From Pseudomonadota bacterium (GTDB lineage: Bacteria; Desulfobacterota; Desulfovibrionia; Desulfovibrionales; Desulfovibrionaceae): a stretch of DNA of 64,000 bases. The stretch lies in contig JAEWQB010000004.1 of NCBI GenBank assembly GCA_023460395.1, positions 186,001-250,000 of the forward strand, written 5' to 3'. The translations under genes and the position numbers were made by a program. The notes beneath the pieces were generated by a model. It was given only the letters and a program-made list of their open reading frames with translations. It made no database searches and had not been told where the DNA came from. Positions 8,333-17,153 of this stretch are shown one piece after another (position 1 is the first letter of the stretch; each line of letters starts with the position of its first letter).

Positions 8333-9210
8333 ACCCGCTTGACCTCCGCCTTGCCAAACAGTCCAGAGGGCCGCACGAACAGCAGAAGCAACAGAATGAT
8401 AAACGCGAAGGCGTCCTTATAGGCAGAAGAGATAAGCCCGGCACCGAAAGATTCCAGCACCCCCAAAGCCAACCCGCCAGCAGCCGCGCCAAACGGATTG
8501 CCCAACCCGCCTAAAATACACGCGGCAAAGCCCTTAAGGCCCAACATAATGCCCACATCAAAAGAGGTCATGGTCATGGGGGCTAAAATAGCGCCTCCCA
8601 CCGCGCCCACAAAGGCGGACAACATGAAAGAGAGCAAAACCATACGCTCCACACCTATCCCCACCAGCCACGCGGCCTTGCGCTGATAAGCACATGCCAG
8701 CATGGCTTTGCCGAAAATGGACCGGCTGAAAAACAGGCGCAGTGCGCCCAGCACCACCGCCGTAATAGCGAGAATCCACAAACTCTGTGGCATGAGGGAC
8801 GCCCCCCCCACGCTGAGAGGTGTATTCCCGGAAAAATGCGGCAGCGCATGCGTATCCCTGTCCCACAGCAGCATAACCGTGCTGCGGAGAAGAATGGATA
8901 CCCCTATGGTAATGATAACGAGGTTGATATGTGGGGCATTGCGCACCGGACGCACGGCAAACCGTTCCACCAGCGCTCCCGATATGGTGGCTCCCAACAC
9001 CGCCAAAATCACACAGACGGGCACAGGCAGCCCGGTCAGCGCCTGAAAGATAACGGCCAGCATGCCGCCAAGCATGACAAATTCACCTTGGGCAAAATTA
9101 ATCACGCCCGTGGTGTTGAAGATAATGGTAAATCCCAGCCCGGTCAGGCCATAGGTCGCACCTACCGTCAAACCGGAAAAGAGGTATTGCAAAGCGCTGG
9201 ACGCATCCAT
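8329..9210 (-). CDS. livH: Branched-chain amino acid ABC transporter permease LivH
   Basis: A 293-residue permease with the LivH core (GLGFTIIFNTTGVINFAQGE). It is first in the livHMGF-paaK run. ATG 9210 is used; an in-frame TTG at 9222 is possible and neither has a strong ribosome binding site. No periplasmic binding protein gene (livK) lies next to it, which is unusual. Upstream a minus-strand TTGACA and a short GGCGGC/GCCGCC hairpin are visible, without a good -10 box. Confidence 0.92.
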   Translation of the reverse strand: MDASSALQYLFSGLTVGATYGLTGLGFTIIFNTTGVINFAQGEFVMLGGMLAVIFQALTGLPVPVCVILAVLGATISGALVERFAVRPVRNAPHINLVIITIGVSILLRSTVMLLWDRDTHALPHFSGNTPLSVGGASLMPQSLWILAITAVVLGALRLFFSRSIFGKAMLACAYQRKAAWLVGIGVERMVLLSFMLSAFVGAVGGAILAPMTMTSFDVGIMLGLKGFAACILGGLGNPFGAAAGGLALGVLESFGAGLISSAYKDAFAFIILLLLLFVRPSGLFGKAEVKRV

Positions 9211-9445
9211 GGCACCAACCAACAGGTCAAAGGATATACGGGGGTGTCAAGGCGGCATAGCCGCCGGGGCCAAGCGATTAACGCAGCACCTTTCCAGCAA
9301 GCACAAGGGTTGTCAACGGGGAGATGGCAAATATCGGCTTTTCCCCGCTTGCAAGACAGTTGCACCGCAGTGCCCCTGCGTGTACCTCTTAACGAGGCAG
9401 GGACACATCTCCGCCGCGTACCCCTAACCCGTTTTTTGGGACACC

Positions 9446-10630
9446 ATGGAACACACCTCCCCCAATACCACCAATCAGGGCAGCCCGACGACCGTTTCTT
9501 CCCCGTCTGCTGACCGCCCTTTGCTGGACGTGCGCAACCTGACGACAGTTTTCCATACCTCGCGGGGCACTATTACCGCTGTGGATGATGTCAGTTTCTC
9601 ACTCAGGCACGGGCGCACCCTGTGTCTGGTAGGAGAATCCGGCTGCGGAAAAAGCGTCACCGCGCTTTCCCTCATGCGTCTGCTTACCCCGCCAGTAGGA
9701 GAAACCGTGGAGGGGCGGGTATTGCTAGACGGCAACGACCTGCTAGCGTTACCGGAGTCCGCCATGCGCCGGGTGCGCGGCAACGATATTTCCATGATCT
9801 TTCAAGAACCCATGACCTCGCTGAACCCCGTCTTCCGCGTGGGAGATCAGATCGCGGAGGCTATCCGCCTGCACCGCTCTCTTTCTCGCCGGACCGCATG
9901 GACAGAGGCCGTTTCTCTGTTGCGCAAGGTGGGCATTCCCTCGCCGGAACAACGCGCGCGGGATTTCCCTCACCAGATGAGCGGCGGCATGCGCCAGCGT
10001 GTGATGATCGCCATGGCGCTGGCTTGTTCTCCCCGGCTCATCATTGCCGATGAACCAACCACCGCGCTGGATGTGACCATTCAGGGCCAGATACTCGACC
10101 TCATGAGCGACCTGTCCCGCCAGCACGGTGCCGCTCTACTGCTTATTACGCACGATCTGGGCGTGGTAGCCCAGACAGCGGACGATGTGGCCGTTATGTA
10201 CGCCGGACGCATTGTGGAACAAGCCGCCGTGGCGGATATTTTCGCGACGCCGCTGCACCCCTACACCCAAGGTCTGCTGCGCTCAATCCCCCGCCTCCCT
10301 GCGGCGGAACGCAGCGCACGCGCCGGGGCCGACTCCATTTCTCCGTTCCGCCCGAAAGACGGTCAGCACGCCGCGCCGCCAGACCACACCAATGTGTCAG
10401 GCTGGTCTGGGGCGGCAAACGCGGCACCACTCCGCGCGGCAAAGCGCGGTCAGCCGCTTCCCACCATTCCCGGCATGGTTCCGCCGCTTTACGCCCTGCC
10501 CTCCGGCTGCACGTTTTCCGACCGCTGCGAACACGTCTTCGCACGGTGCCGCACGGAGACGCCCCCCTTGCTTTTTCCCCCATCCCAATCTGTTACAAAA
10601 CACGGCGTGCGTTGCTGGCTTCACGCCTAA
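9446..10630 (+). CDS. Peptide/nickel-type ABC transporter ATPase (DppD/OppD family), orphan
   Basis: A 394-residue ATPase. Walker A is GESGCGKS (63-70), the Q-loop glutamine is at 120, the signature MSGGMRQR (178-185) and Walker B LIIADEPT (198-205). The C-terminal oligopeptide-type domain GCTFSDRCEHVFARC is present. Between the two lies a spacer of about 60 residues, rich in Ala/Gly/Pro, that most family members lack. No permease, binding protein or DppF partner is adjacent, so the partner system must be elsewhere. A clear terminator follows. Confidence 0.88.
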   Translation: MEHTSPNTTNQGSPTTVSSPSADRPLLDVRNLTTVFHTSRGTITAVDDVSFSLRHGRTLCLVGESGCGKSVTALSLMRLLTPPVGETVEGRVLLDGNDLLALPESAMRRVRGNDISMIFQEPMTSLNPVFRVGDQIAEAIRLHRSLSRRTAWTEAVSLLRKVGIPSPEQRARDFPHQMSGGMRQRVMIAMALACSPRLIIADEPTTALDVTIQGQILDLMSDLSRQHGAALLLITHDLGVVAQTADDVAVMYAGRIVEQAAVADIFATPLHPYTQGLLRSIPRLPAAERSARAGADSISPFRPKDGQHAAPPDHTNVSGWSGAANAAPLRAAKRGQPLPTIPGMVPPLYALPSGCTFSDRCEHVFARCRTETPPLLFPPSQSVTKHGVRCWLHA

Positions 10631-10659
10631 CCGTACCTCACCACGATTACCCAAAAAAT

Positions 10660-10686
10660 AAAGGAGCGAAGTATTCGCTCCTTTTT
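10660..10686 (+). terminator. Rho-independent terminator after the peptide ABC ATPase
   Basis: The stem AGGAGCGAA (10662-10670) pairs with TTCGCTCCT around a GTA loop and runs into five Ts. Confidence 0.92.
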
Positions 10687-10765
10687 CCGTCTTGCAGGAA
10701 CCCCCTGAAGACGCGCGGATTGCCCCCATCCCGGTCTTAAAAAGCCGGGAAGTATGCGCTCATTT

Positions 10766-10855
10766 TGATACGCCGTAGTTGTGGTGCGTATTCTATGAAC
10801 ATACCACGGTCATGACCATACGGTATTGCCCTACCATCCATGGTAGGGCAATACC
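10766..10855. repeat. Palindrome cluster including a perfect 15-bp inverted repeat
   Basis: In the 260-bp region ahead of the NarL-type regulator lie an ATACGC...GCGTAT dyad, a perfect 10-bp palindrome GGTCATGACC and then a perfect 15-bp inverted repeat with arms 10822-10836 (GGTATTGCCCTACCA) and 10841-10855 around the loop TCCA. No T-run follows, so it is not a simple terminator. It could be an operator, a leader hairpin or a small repeat element. Confidence 0.8.
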
Positions 10856-10947
10856 CCATATTTCCGCTCAAATTTCTTTACTTTTCATAGGAGCTTCCCC
10901 ATACTCATTATGAAACTACAGACTTAGAGACTATATAGGGCATGGGC

Positions 10948-11598
10948 ATGGCAGTAACGTTACTTCTCGTGGAGGATTTGGAAATCGTCCGGCAGGGACT
11001 ACGCGCACTTCTTTCAGCGCAGGATGGCTATGTTATCGTGGGCGAAGCCGCCGACGGTCCAGAGGCCATTCGGCTTGTGACGGAAAAGCGCCCACAGGTT
11101 GTTCTTATGGACCTTCATCTTCCCACCATGGACGGCCCGGAAGCGATTCGGCAGATTAAGAAAAACATCCCCGCCACCAAAGTTATTGCCCTGACCGCTG
11201 ACGAAAAAGACAGAATGCTCTTCAAGTCCCTGAATGCGGGAGTGGACGGCTATATTTTAAAAAAGGCCAATTCTGACGATCTTATCCGCGCCATAGACGC
11301 CGTGCTTAACGGCCTAACCTATCTTAGCCCTGATATTTCGAGCCAACTGGTAGAACAATACCGGCGCACCCGCAGCCTTACTTCCGCGCACATGCCCGAT
11401 GTTTTAACAGACCGGGAAGAACAGGTGCTCAACCTTGTGGCACGGGGATTCGGCAATAAAGAAATTGCGGAACGTCTCTGCATCAGCCCCCGGACAGTGG
11501 AAAAGCACAAGGCCAGCCTGAAACACAAAACCAATGCCCGGACAACCGCCGCGCTCGTTTCATTCGCGCTGGAAAACGGATTAGCCGACCAGAACTAA
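10948..11598 (+). CDS. NarL/FixJ-family response regulator
   Basis: A 216-residue cytoplasmic regulator with an intact receiver domain (E9, D10, phosphoacceptor D55 in VVLMDLHLP, T83, K105), then a LuxR-type HTH from about residue 152 (LTDREEQVLNLVARG, IAERLCISPRTVEKH). ATG 10948 is preferred to the in-frame ATG at 10942 because AGGG (10937-10940) is better spaced. No kinase is adjacent; the HPt gene 10 bp away on the other strand is the nearest possible phosphorelay partner. Target genes are unknown. Confidence 0.92.
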   Translation: MAVTLLLVEDLEIVRQGLRALLSAQDGYVIVGEAADGPEAIRLVTEKRPQVVLMDLHLPTMDGPEAIRQIKKNIPATKVIALTADEKDRMLFKSLNAGVDGYILKKANSDDLIRAIDAVLNGLTYLSPDISSQLVEQYRRTRSLTSAHMPDVLTDREEQVLNLVARGFGNKEIAERLCISPRTVEKHKASLKHKTNARTTAALVSFALENGLADQN

Positions 11599-11607
11599 GC
11601 GCGTTCC

Positions 11608-12537
11608 CTACCGGAGCAGCAACGTCTCGTCCACGCCGTTCGGGCAGGCCAGCGCCGCCACCACGGTTAGCCATCGGCGCAGTTCAGACGCGTCCGCGCA
11701 TTCAAAGGCATTGAGCAATCTCTGCGCCGCCTCCCCCAAAACCAACTGCCCAAAACTGAGCGCCACGCCTTTCAGAGAATGCGCCCGTCGTACCCCATCT
11801 TCCCATACTTCGGCACTCGCGCCATTTTTGCCGTACCGCGTTTTCTCCGGCACCGTATCGCCCGGTGATCCCGCGAGCGCCTGTGCCGCACAGGTCACAC
11901 ACCCCGCGTACATTTCCCGCAAATTATCACACAGCCGCGTCTCCATGCCCGCCAGCCCCCGCGCCAAAGGGTGCCCCAACGCAGCGCCGCCAGACCCTCC
12001 CACCACCACGGACTCCGCTATGAGCGGACGCAGTTCCGCCTCGGTTAGGGGCCACGCCCCAGCCCGAACCACCCAGCCCGGCAGATTATGGGAAAGCTCT
12101 TCCAACTTGCCCTCCGCTATTTTTTTCTTGCCATACAGGCAGCAGACAGCCCGGGCCGGAAGGCAGACAGAAGCGGAAGCCGCGAAGAAGGATACGGAAG
12201 ACAACAGGGGAGAGGTGGCGGGGAGCAGCACGAGACAGGCCTCTTCCGTTGCGGACGGCAGGGACGCCTCTGTTGAAACGGAGGCGACAGAATCGGCGGG
12301 ATTGATCGCACTGGAAAAACTACCAGAATTGCCAGAGCGGGAAGAACGGGCAATACCGGGCGGAACGGACACGGGCGCGCCCGCTTCCTCCGTTGCGCAG
12401 GCAGACAGCGCGAGCACCTCTCTCCGCCAGACAACATCCAGAGCGCGGCACGCTGCCCGGCACCACACGTCCAGTAACGCGGTTCCGCTACGGGTTTCTT
12501 CGCCCGTCCACACACAGACCGGCGTATGAAACGCCAT
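11608..12537 (-). CDS. HPt-domain protein with long low-complexity N-terminal region
   Basis: A 309-residue protein. The C-terminal 100 residues are a histidine phosphotransfer domain with active-site H253 in RAHSLKG and the following helix VALSFGQLVLGEAAQ. Residues 1-50 look folded (VWTGEE, LLDVWCRAACRALDVVW), 51-130 are Ser/Ala-rich linker. ATG 12537 follows GGAGG. It converges on the NarL-type regulator gene. Oddly, the fur terminator T-tract abuts its ribosome binding site, leaving no room for a promoter between them. A phosphorelay role is inferred from the HPt motif. Confidence 0.75.
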   Translation of the reverse strand: MAFHTPVCVWTGEETRSGTALLDVWCRAACRALDVVWRREVLALSACATEEAGAPVSVPPGIARSSRSGNSGSFSSAINPADSVASVSTEASLPSATEEACLVLLPATSPLLSSVSFFAASASVCLPARAVCCLYGKKKIAEGKLEELSHNLPGWVVRAGAWPLTEAELRPLIAESVVVGGSGGAALGHPLARGLAGMETRLCDNLREMYAGCVTCAAQALAGSPGDTVPEKTRYGKNGASAEVWEDGVRRAHSLKGVALSFGQLVLGEAAQRLLNAFECADASELRRWLTVVAALACPNGVDETLLLR

Positions 12538-12547
12538 GGCACCTCCA

Positions 12548-12580
12548 AAGAAAAAGGGCGGCTCCTGTTGGAAGCCGCCC
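12548..12580 (-). terminator. Terminator after fur, abutting the HPt gene
   Basis: On the minus strand a GGGCGGCT-type stem (12556-12580, one bulged base) is followed by TTTTTCTTT (12548-12555), and then at once by the GGAGG of the HPt gene. It may work as an attenuator. Confidence 0.8.
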
Positions 12581-12593
12581 GTGCGTAATCCGC

Positions 12594-13028
12594 TTATTTT
12601 CCTTTCCGACACTCACTACAAACGCCGTATAAATACATGCGGTGGCTGGTGAGCTTAAACCCGTGCCGCGTCGCCAACTGCTCTTGCAGCAACTCTATCT
12701 GCTCGTCCATGACTTCCAGATTTCTACCGCAGGCTTCGCAAATGAGATGGTCGTGGTGCTCACTGCCATATTTTTTTTCGTAACGGGTCACCCCGTCACC
12801 AAAGTGGACTTCCTTAGCAAGGCCGGAATCACACAACAGCTTCATGGTGCGGTATACGGTAGCCTGCCCCACAGAGTTGTCCACCACCTTCACCTTTTCA
12901 TACAATTCTTCGGTGGTTAGGTGGCCTGCTTCACGCAGAAAGACTTCCACTATACGCATCCGCTGGGGAGTAACCTTGAGGCTGCTCTTGCCAATGTACT
13001 CAATAAAAACCTGTATGGGTTCTTTCAT
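12594..13028 (-). CDS. fur: Fur-family transcriptional regulator
   Basis: A 144-residue regulator. The winged HTH (LKVTPQRMRIVEVF, GQATVYRTMKLL) is followed by the metal-site region HHDHLICEAC (91-100) and two CxxC pairs (97/100 and 137/140). It fits Fur or the closely related PerR/Zur; the Cys pairs imply structural zinc, and Fur is favoured by resemblance to Desulfovibrio Fur. ATG 13028 (GGGAAAAG upstream) is chosen; an in-frame ATG at 13061 is possible. It sits 73 bp after the protease gene and is followed by a terminator. Confidence 0.88.
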   Translation of the reverse strand: MKEPIQVFIEYIGKSSLKVTPQRMRIVEVFLREAGHLTTEELYEKVKVVDNSVGQATVYRTMKLLCDSGLAKEVHFGDGVTRYEKKYGSEHHDHLICEACGRNLEVMDEQIELLQEQLATRHGFKLTSHRMYLYGVCSECRKGK

Positions 13029-13101
13029 GGTTCTTTTCCCGTCTGGAGTGTTTACGGGCATGCTATCCTGCCTTCGGCAAAATCGCAACACACGGTATTC
13101 G

Positions 13102-16074
13102 CTACAAAAGCTCCTCTAGCTTCCAGCCTTTATCCTGCGCGGCTTCGCGAACGCCAGCGCCACCCAGCACGCAGACCACTCCGCGTCCGGCGGCCTCAGC
13201 CAGCACGTCTCCAAACGCTCGGAAATGCGCCTCCGTGGTGGAGAGAATTTCCTCGCGCATGCGCTGACGACGCTCTTCTGTGTCACCGGTAAGATGCCGT
13301 GCCAGAGAAGCAGCCCCTTTCGCATCGGGCAGCAAGTGGGCATCCAATTCGCCAATAGCCCCCACAATAGCCTTTTCCAGCTCATCCTTGCCTAGCGAAA
13401 GCGTGCGCAGGTAATCAGCAGAGGCATCATACACATCCAGCGTCTTCAATAAATTGGGATCACGATAGGAGACCTGAGCCAAGGTGCCGCTGGCTCTGTC
13501 AAACGCCGCGAACGCGCCATACGCGCCGCCCTGCACCCGCACCTTGTCCCACAGCCATCCCATGCGGAGATGCTTAAAAATCACGTTAGCCGAGCCATGG
13601 TAGGCATAACCGAGATCATACAGTGAAACACCCTTGCCCACATAGTTCACCTGCGCGGGGATAAGGAAAGCTTCATCGCTCGGAGCCGCGTGCGGCCCCC
13701 AACCGGCATATGACGTTTCGTGCGCAGGCGTGGCGGGCAATGCTGCCAGCAAAGCCTGCGCGGCGGGCATTACCGCGCGCCACCCGGCCTCGTCCACAGT
13801 GATATTCAGCATGGCTTCCGATCTGCGCACCACGTGCGCGCGCACGGATTCCAAGGCAGCGAGCACACCGGGCCAGTCATTTTCCACCCGCGTTGTAAGC
13901 TCCCGCAAAAATTGCAAATATGCAATGCCGTCTGTCTGCTCGTTCACCCAGCCTGCCTGACTGAAACACGCGCGCAAACGTGCCATGACGACCGCATGCC
14001 CGGAGGGCACAAGCTGTTCTTCCGCACGGGCCTTTTCTTCCAGCAAAATCGCGCGGAAACGCTCCCGGTCACTCAGGCGGACCTCCAGCAATACTTCACG
14101 CAGCAAATCAAACAAAGCGTCGGCATTGTCCACTGTGGCCTTGGCATTCATGAACAACTGCGCCACGGGACGCCGGGTTTCCAGATGCGAGGAAACCAGA
14201 GTATCCCCTTCTATGCCCCCGGTCTTGGCGGCAATGCGCATGCCCAGTTCCACAAAATCGCGCCGTTCGGTTCCCATTTCTGTGAAGCAACGGGCAAGTA
14301 ACGGCAGATAGGGCAAATCTCCAGCGGGTAATGCGGCGAGATTGAATCCCAAATCCGCGTATACAATCCCCCCAGTAGGCAGATCGTGCGTCATAACCTG
14401 CACCCCTTCCAGCGCATCCAGCGCTGCGGGGATGGGCCGGTTTTCGCGGGGCAGGTCGTCCACCGTCACGCGGGGAATCGCCGCCACAGCAGCCGGGTCG
14501 TCCGGGGCTTCCTGCGCGGCACGCAGGGCTTCCGCTCCACGGGCCACCTGCTCCAGAGCGGCAGCATCTAACGAATTCCGCACAGCCTCCAGCCGCGCGT
14601 CTTCGCGGGCACGCCGCATTTCCTGCAGTGAAGAATCGGGCACCAGCAGCACCGTGGACCGGTGCATGTTTGTCAAAAATGCGCAGGTGATAAGCTCTTC
14701 AAAAACTCGCTCACCAGCGGCAAGACGCGCCTTAAGGGCTTCCAGCGGTTTCTCAAAAGCAAGCAGAGCCAGCGGGTCGCCGCCGTACAACCACGTGGTG
14801 AGCGAACGCACCATCACCGCCAGTCCCACGGGGAACCGCCCCGTATTATTTTCACGCAGAGCAAATTCCACGCTGTTCACGGCAGCTTCCACACACGCGG
14901 GGTCTATGCCGTTGGTTGCCAAGTCCCGCAACGTGTCGAAAATAAGCGTCTCCACTGCCTCAGCCGATTCCGACGTGATTCCCTTAAGCCCGGTGGAAAA
15001 ATACATCTGCCGCAACTCAGCTTCCAATCCCACGCCAGCGATATCCTCGCCCAGACCGGACTCAATGAGGGCTTTACGCAACGGCGAGGCGGGCATGCCA
15101 ATGAGTATCTGTTCCAGCATCTGGAAGGCGAAATTCAGTTCCACTTCCACTGTTTCGGGGAGCAGCCAGTTCACGGTAAACATGGCCCGGCCCGGCCCGG
15201 CATCGCGTCCTTCCTCATCGTCAAACTCGGCATCGGGATCGCCGGAACCAACCTGACTGGCTGGACCGGAAGCGTAGCCGGTTACAATGGCGCGCGGTTC
15301 CGAAAAGGCAACCTGCAACGGCACGGCGGAGTCCACTTCCAGAAAGTCGAATCGCTCCAGCACCGCGTTCAACCGGGCAAGACGCTCCTCTTCAGGATCG
15401 TTGCCCCAAAAGTAGAACCGTCCGTTAGTGGGATGGTAGTATGTTTCATGAAAGCGATGAAACTGCTCATACGTCAGGTCCGGTATGACCTCCGGGTTAC
15501 CACCGGAGTCCAGCCCGTAAGTGATATCGGGAAACAGAGACTGCTGCGACTGCTCGTTCAATACGCTGTCGGGCGAACTATATACACCCTTCATTTCGTT
15601 AAAAACAACGCCCTTATAGCTCAGACGTTTTTCTTCTCCTTCCACTTCATAGTGCCAGCCTTCCTGCCGGAAAATGGACTCCGTGATGCGGGGGAAAAAG
15701 CAGGCGTCCAGATAGACATCTATCAGATTATAAAAATCGTGAAGGTTGGTAGACGCCACCGGATAGCAGGTCTTGTCTGGATAGGTGAAGGCGTTCAGAA
15801 ATGTTTGCAGCGAGCCTTTGAGCAACTCCACAAAGGGTTCTTTAACCGGGTATTTTTCCGACCCGCAAAGCACCGAATGCTCCAGAATGTGTGCCACCCC
15901 GGTAGAATCCGCAGGGGGAGTGCGAAAGGATACGCCAAACACCTTATTTTCGTCGTCGTTGACCATGGACAGGAGCTGTGCGCCGGTTTTTTCGTGCCGC
16001 CACAGGCGGGCTACCGAAGAAAGCTCCGTTACCGGCTGTTCATCCACAAGCTCGAATCCGTGCAATTGGGTCAT
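13102..16074 (-). CDS. M16-family zinc metallopeptidase (PreP/CYM1-like presequence protease)
   Basis: A 990-residue single-chain metalloprotease with the inverted zinc motif HILEH (62-66) in the first of four M16 domains and the downstream glutamate region NEMKGVYSSPDSVL typical of PreP. PreP enzymes degrade short unstructured peptides inside a closed chamber. No signal peptide is seen, so it is probably cytoplasmic. A short acidic Gly/Asp insertion lies around residues 280-300. Length matches the family (about 970-1000). It stands before fur on the same strand. Confidence 0.92.
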   Translation of the reverse strand: MTQLHGFELVDEQPVTELSSVARLWRHEKTGAQLLSMVNDDENKVFGVSFRTPPADSTGVAHILEHSVLCGSEKYPVKEPFVELLKGSLQTFLNAFTYPDKTCYPVASTNLHDFYNLIDVYLDACFFPRITESIFRQEGWHYEVEGEEKRLSYKGVVFNEMKGVYSSPDSVLNEQSQQSLFPDITYGLDSGGNPEVIPDLTYEQFHRFHETYYHPTNGRFYFWGNDPEEERLARLNAVLERFDFLEVDSAVPLQVAFSEPRAIVTGYASGPASQVGSGDPDAEFDDEEGRDAGPGRAMFTVNWLLPETVEVELNFAFQMLEQILIGMPASPLRKALIESGLGEDIAGVGLEAELRQMYFSTGLKGITSESAEAVETLIFDTLRDLATNGIDPACVEAAVNSVEFALRENNTGRFPVGLAVMVRSLTTWLYGGDPLALLAFEKPLEALKARLAAGERVFEELITCAFLTNMHRSTVLLVPDSSLQEMRRAREDARLEAVRNSLDAAALEQVARGAEALRAAQEAPDDPAAVAAIPRVTVDDLPRENRPIPAALDALEGVQVMTHDLPTGGIVYADLGFNLAALPAGDLPYLPLLARCFTEMGTERRDFVELGMRIAAKTGGIEGDTLVSSHLETRRPVAQLFMNAKATVDNADALFDLLREVLLEVRLSDRERFRAILLEEKARAEEQLVPSGHAVVMARLRACFSQAGWVNEQTDGIAYLQFLRELTTRVENDWPGVLAALESVRAHVVRRSEAMLNITVDEAGWRAVMPAAQALLAALPATPAHETSYAGWGPHAAPSDEAFLIPAQVNYVGKGVSLYDLGYAYHGSANVIFKHLRMGWLWDKVRVQGGAYGAFAAFDRASGTLAQVSYRDPNLLKTLDVYDASADYLRTLSLGKDELEKAIVGAIGELDAHLLPDAKGAASLARHLTGDTEERRQRMREEILSTTEAHFRAFGDVLAEAAGRGVVCVLGGAGVREAAQDKGWKLEELL

Positions 16075-16346
16075 GCATTTCCTCCAGAAAAAACCTGATT
16101 ACTGAAAACGGCTCGGAAACCGTCGAATTGTTGCTCATCAGCCAACCAATGCAGGTGGGCATGCCGCCACCACGTGATACACGTGGCTCTCGCCTGTGCG
16201 CGGTGTCGCAGTAGTAACTGCTTCTCCCTCTACGGCAGAAAGCAATAGCGCAACCGCGCCTTTCTGTGCAAAGGCACCCATGACACATCTTCTAGTACAG
16301 CCCCGCGCCAGACACAAGAGCAATGCGGCCTTGTTTCTTTCGGACC

Positions 16347-17135
16347 TTACCGTGGCGGCATCTGTAATCTGTCACATAGCTGCCTCACCTGCGGCACCAG
16401 TTCAGTACAAAGCCGGACCGCCTCTTCCGCATCGCCATACCGGGCGGCATGCTCCACCTCACGTGCCAGCAACGCAAGCCCTTCTGTAACAATGCCCAGC
16501 GCGGAACCAGCCAACGAATGGGCAAGCCCTGCCGCGTCATCCAGCCGCCCCTGTTCCACCGCCAGAGACAACCGCGTTACCTCATCTGGAAGCGAGTTGC
16601 GCAGCATGGCATAGAGAGTCTCCAGATCCGCCGCTTCCAATCCGAACTCCGCCTGCACTTCCGCCGCACTGCGCAGTGTGCTTTCCATCGGATGTGCCGC
16701 GTCTTCAAGGCGTTCTGCCCACACGGGACGTCCTCTCCGCAGCATGGCCTCCCGGACAGCGTCCAGCAACTGCGCAATACGCACAGGGCGGTCCACCACG
16801 GCGTCCATACCCGCGTTCAGGCACGCGGCGACCACGCCTGAGTCCTCAACAACACCTGCCAACCCTATGAGAGGAATAGTTGCGTCCACAGCGGCGGTTT
16901 CTGAACCCCGAATCGCTGCCGCGATAGCGGCCCCTCCCATTCCGGGCATGCTCACCCGCGCCACAACCACATCCACTCCGCCACGCACCAGTTCCGCCAC
17001 GGCGTCGCTTCCGCTATATGCCGTGCGGATGACATGCCCACGCCGCGCCAGCATGGCGGAAACTATGCGGCAATACAGCGCGTCATTATCCACCACAAGC
17101 AACGTGAGCCGTAACGGGAACGGAGAAGTATGCAT
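16347..17135 (-). CDS. Degenerate receiver domain fused to an HPt domain
   Basis: A 262-residue protein. Residues 10-130 fold like a receiver (acidic pair D16/D18, SMPGMGG loop), but the phosphoacceptor position is R60, the switch Thr position is A93 and the conserved Lys is R116. The C-terminal domain (about 160-262) is an HPt with H206 in LAHSLAG; the usual Lys after it is A209. So the receiver cannot accept phosphate in the standard way while the HPt His is intact. It is likely a docking module plus phosphotransfer protein. It is followed by an unknown gene on the same strand, 19 bp downstream. Confidence 0.8.
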   Translation of the reverse strand: MHTSPFPLRLTLLVVDNDALYCRIVSAMLARRGHVIRTAYSGSDAVAELVRGGVDVVVARVSMPGMGGAAIAAAIRGSETAAVDATIPLIGLAGVVEDSGVVAACLNAGMDAVVDRPVRIAQLLDAVREAMLRRGRPVWAERLEDAAHPMESTLRSAAEVQAEFGLEAADLETLYAMLRNSLPDEVTRLSLAVEQGRLDDAAGLAHSLAGSALGIVTEGLALLAREVEHAARYGDAEEAVRLCTELVPQVRQLCDRLQMPPR

Positions 17136-17153
17136 GAAGGAATATCCTTGGCT

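Noticed and set aside
12117..12548. A 143-codon frame overlapping the N-terminal half of the HPt gene
   Set aside because: Pro/Arg/Cys-rich shadow frame; the HPt frame has the GGAGG start site and a real domain.
14662..16098. A 478-codon plus-strand frame opposite the M16 protease
   Set aside because: It mirrors the codon structure of the real gene and has no recognisable domain.
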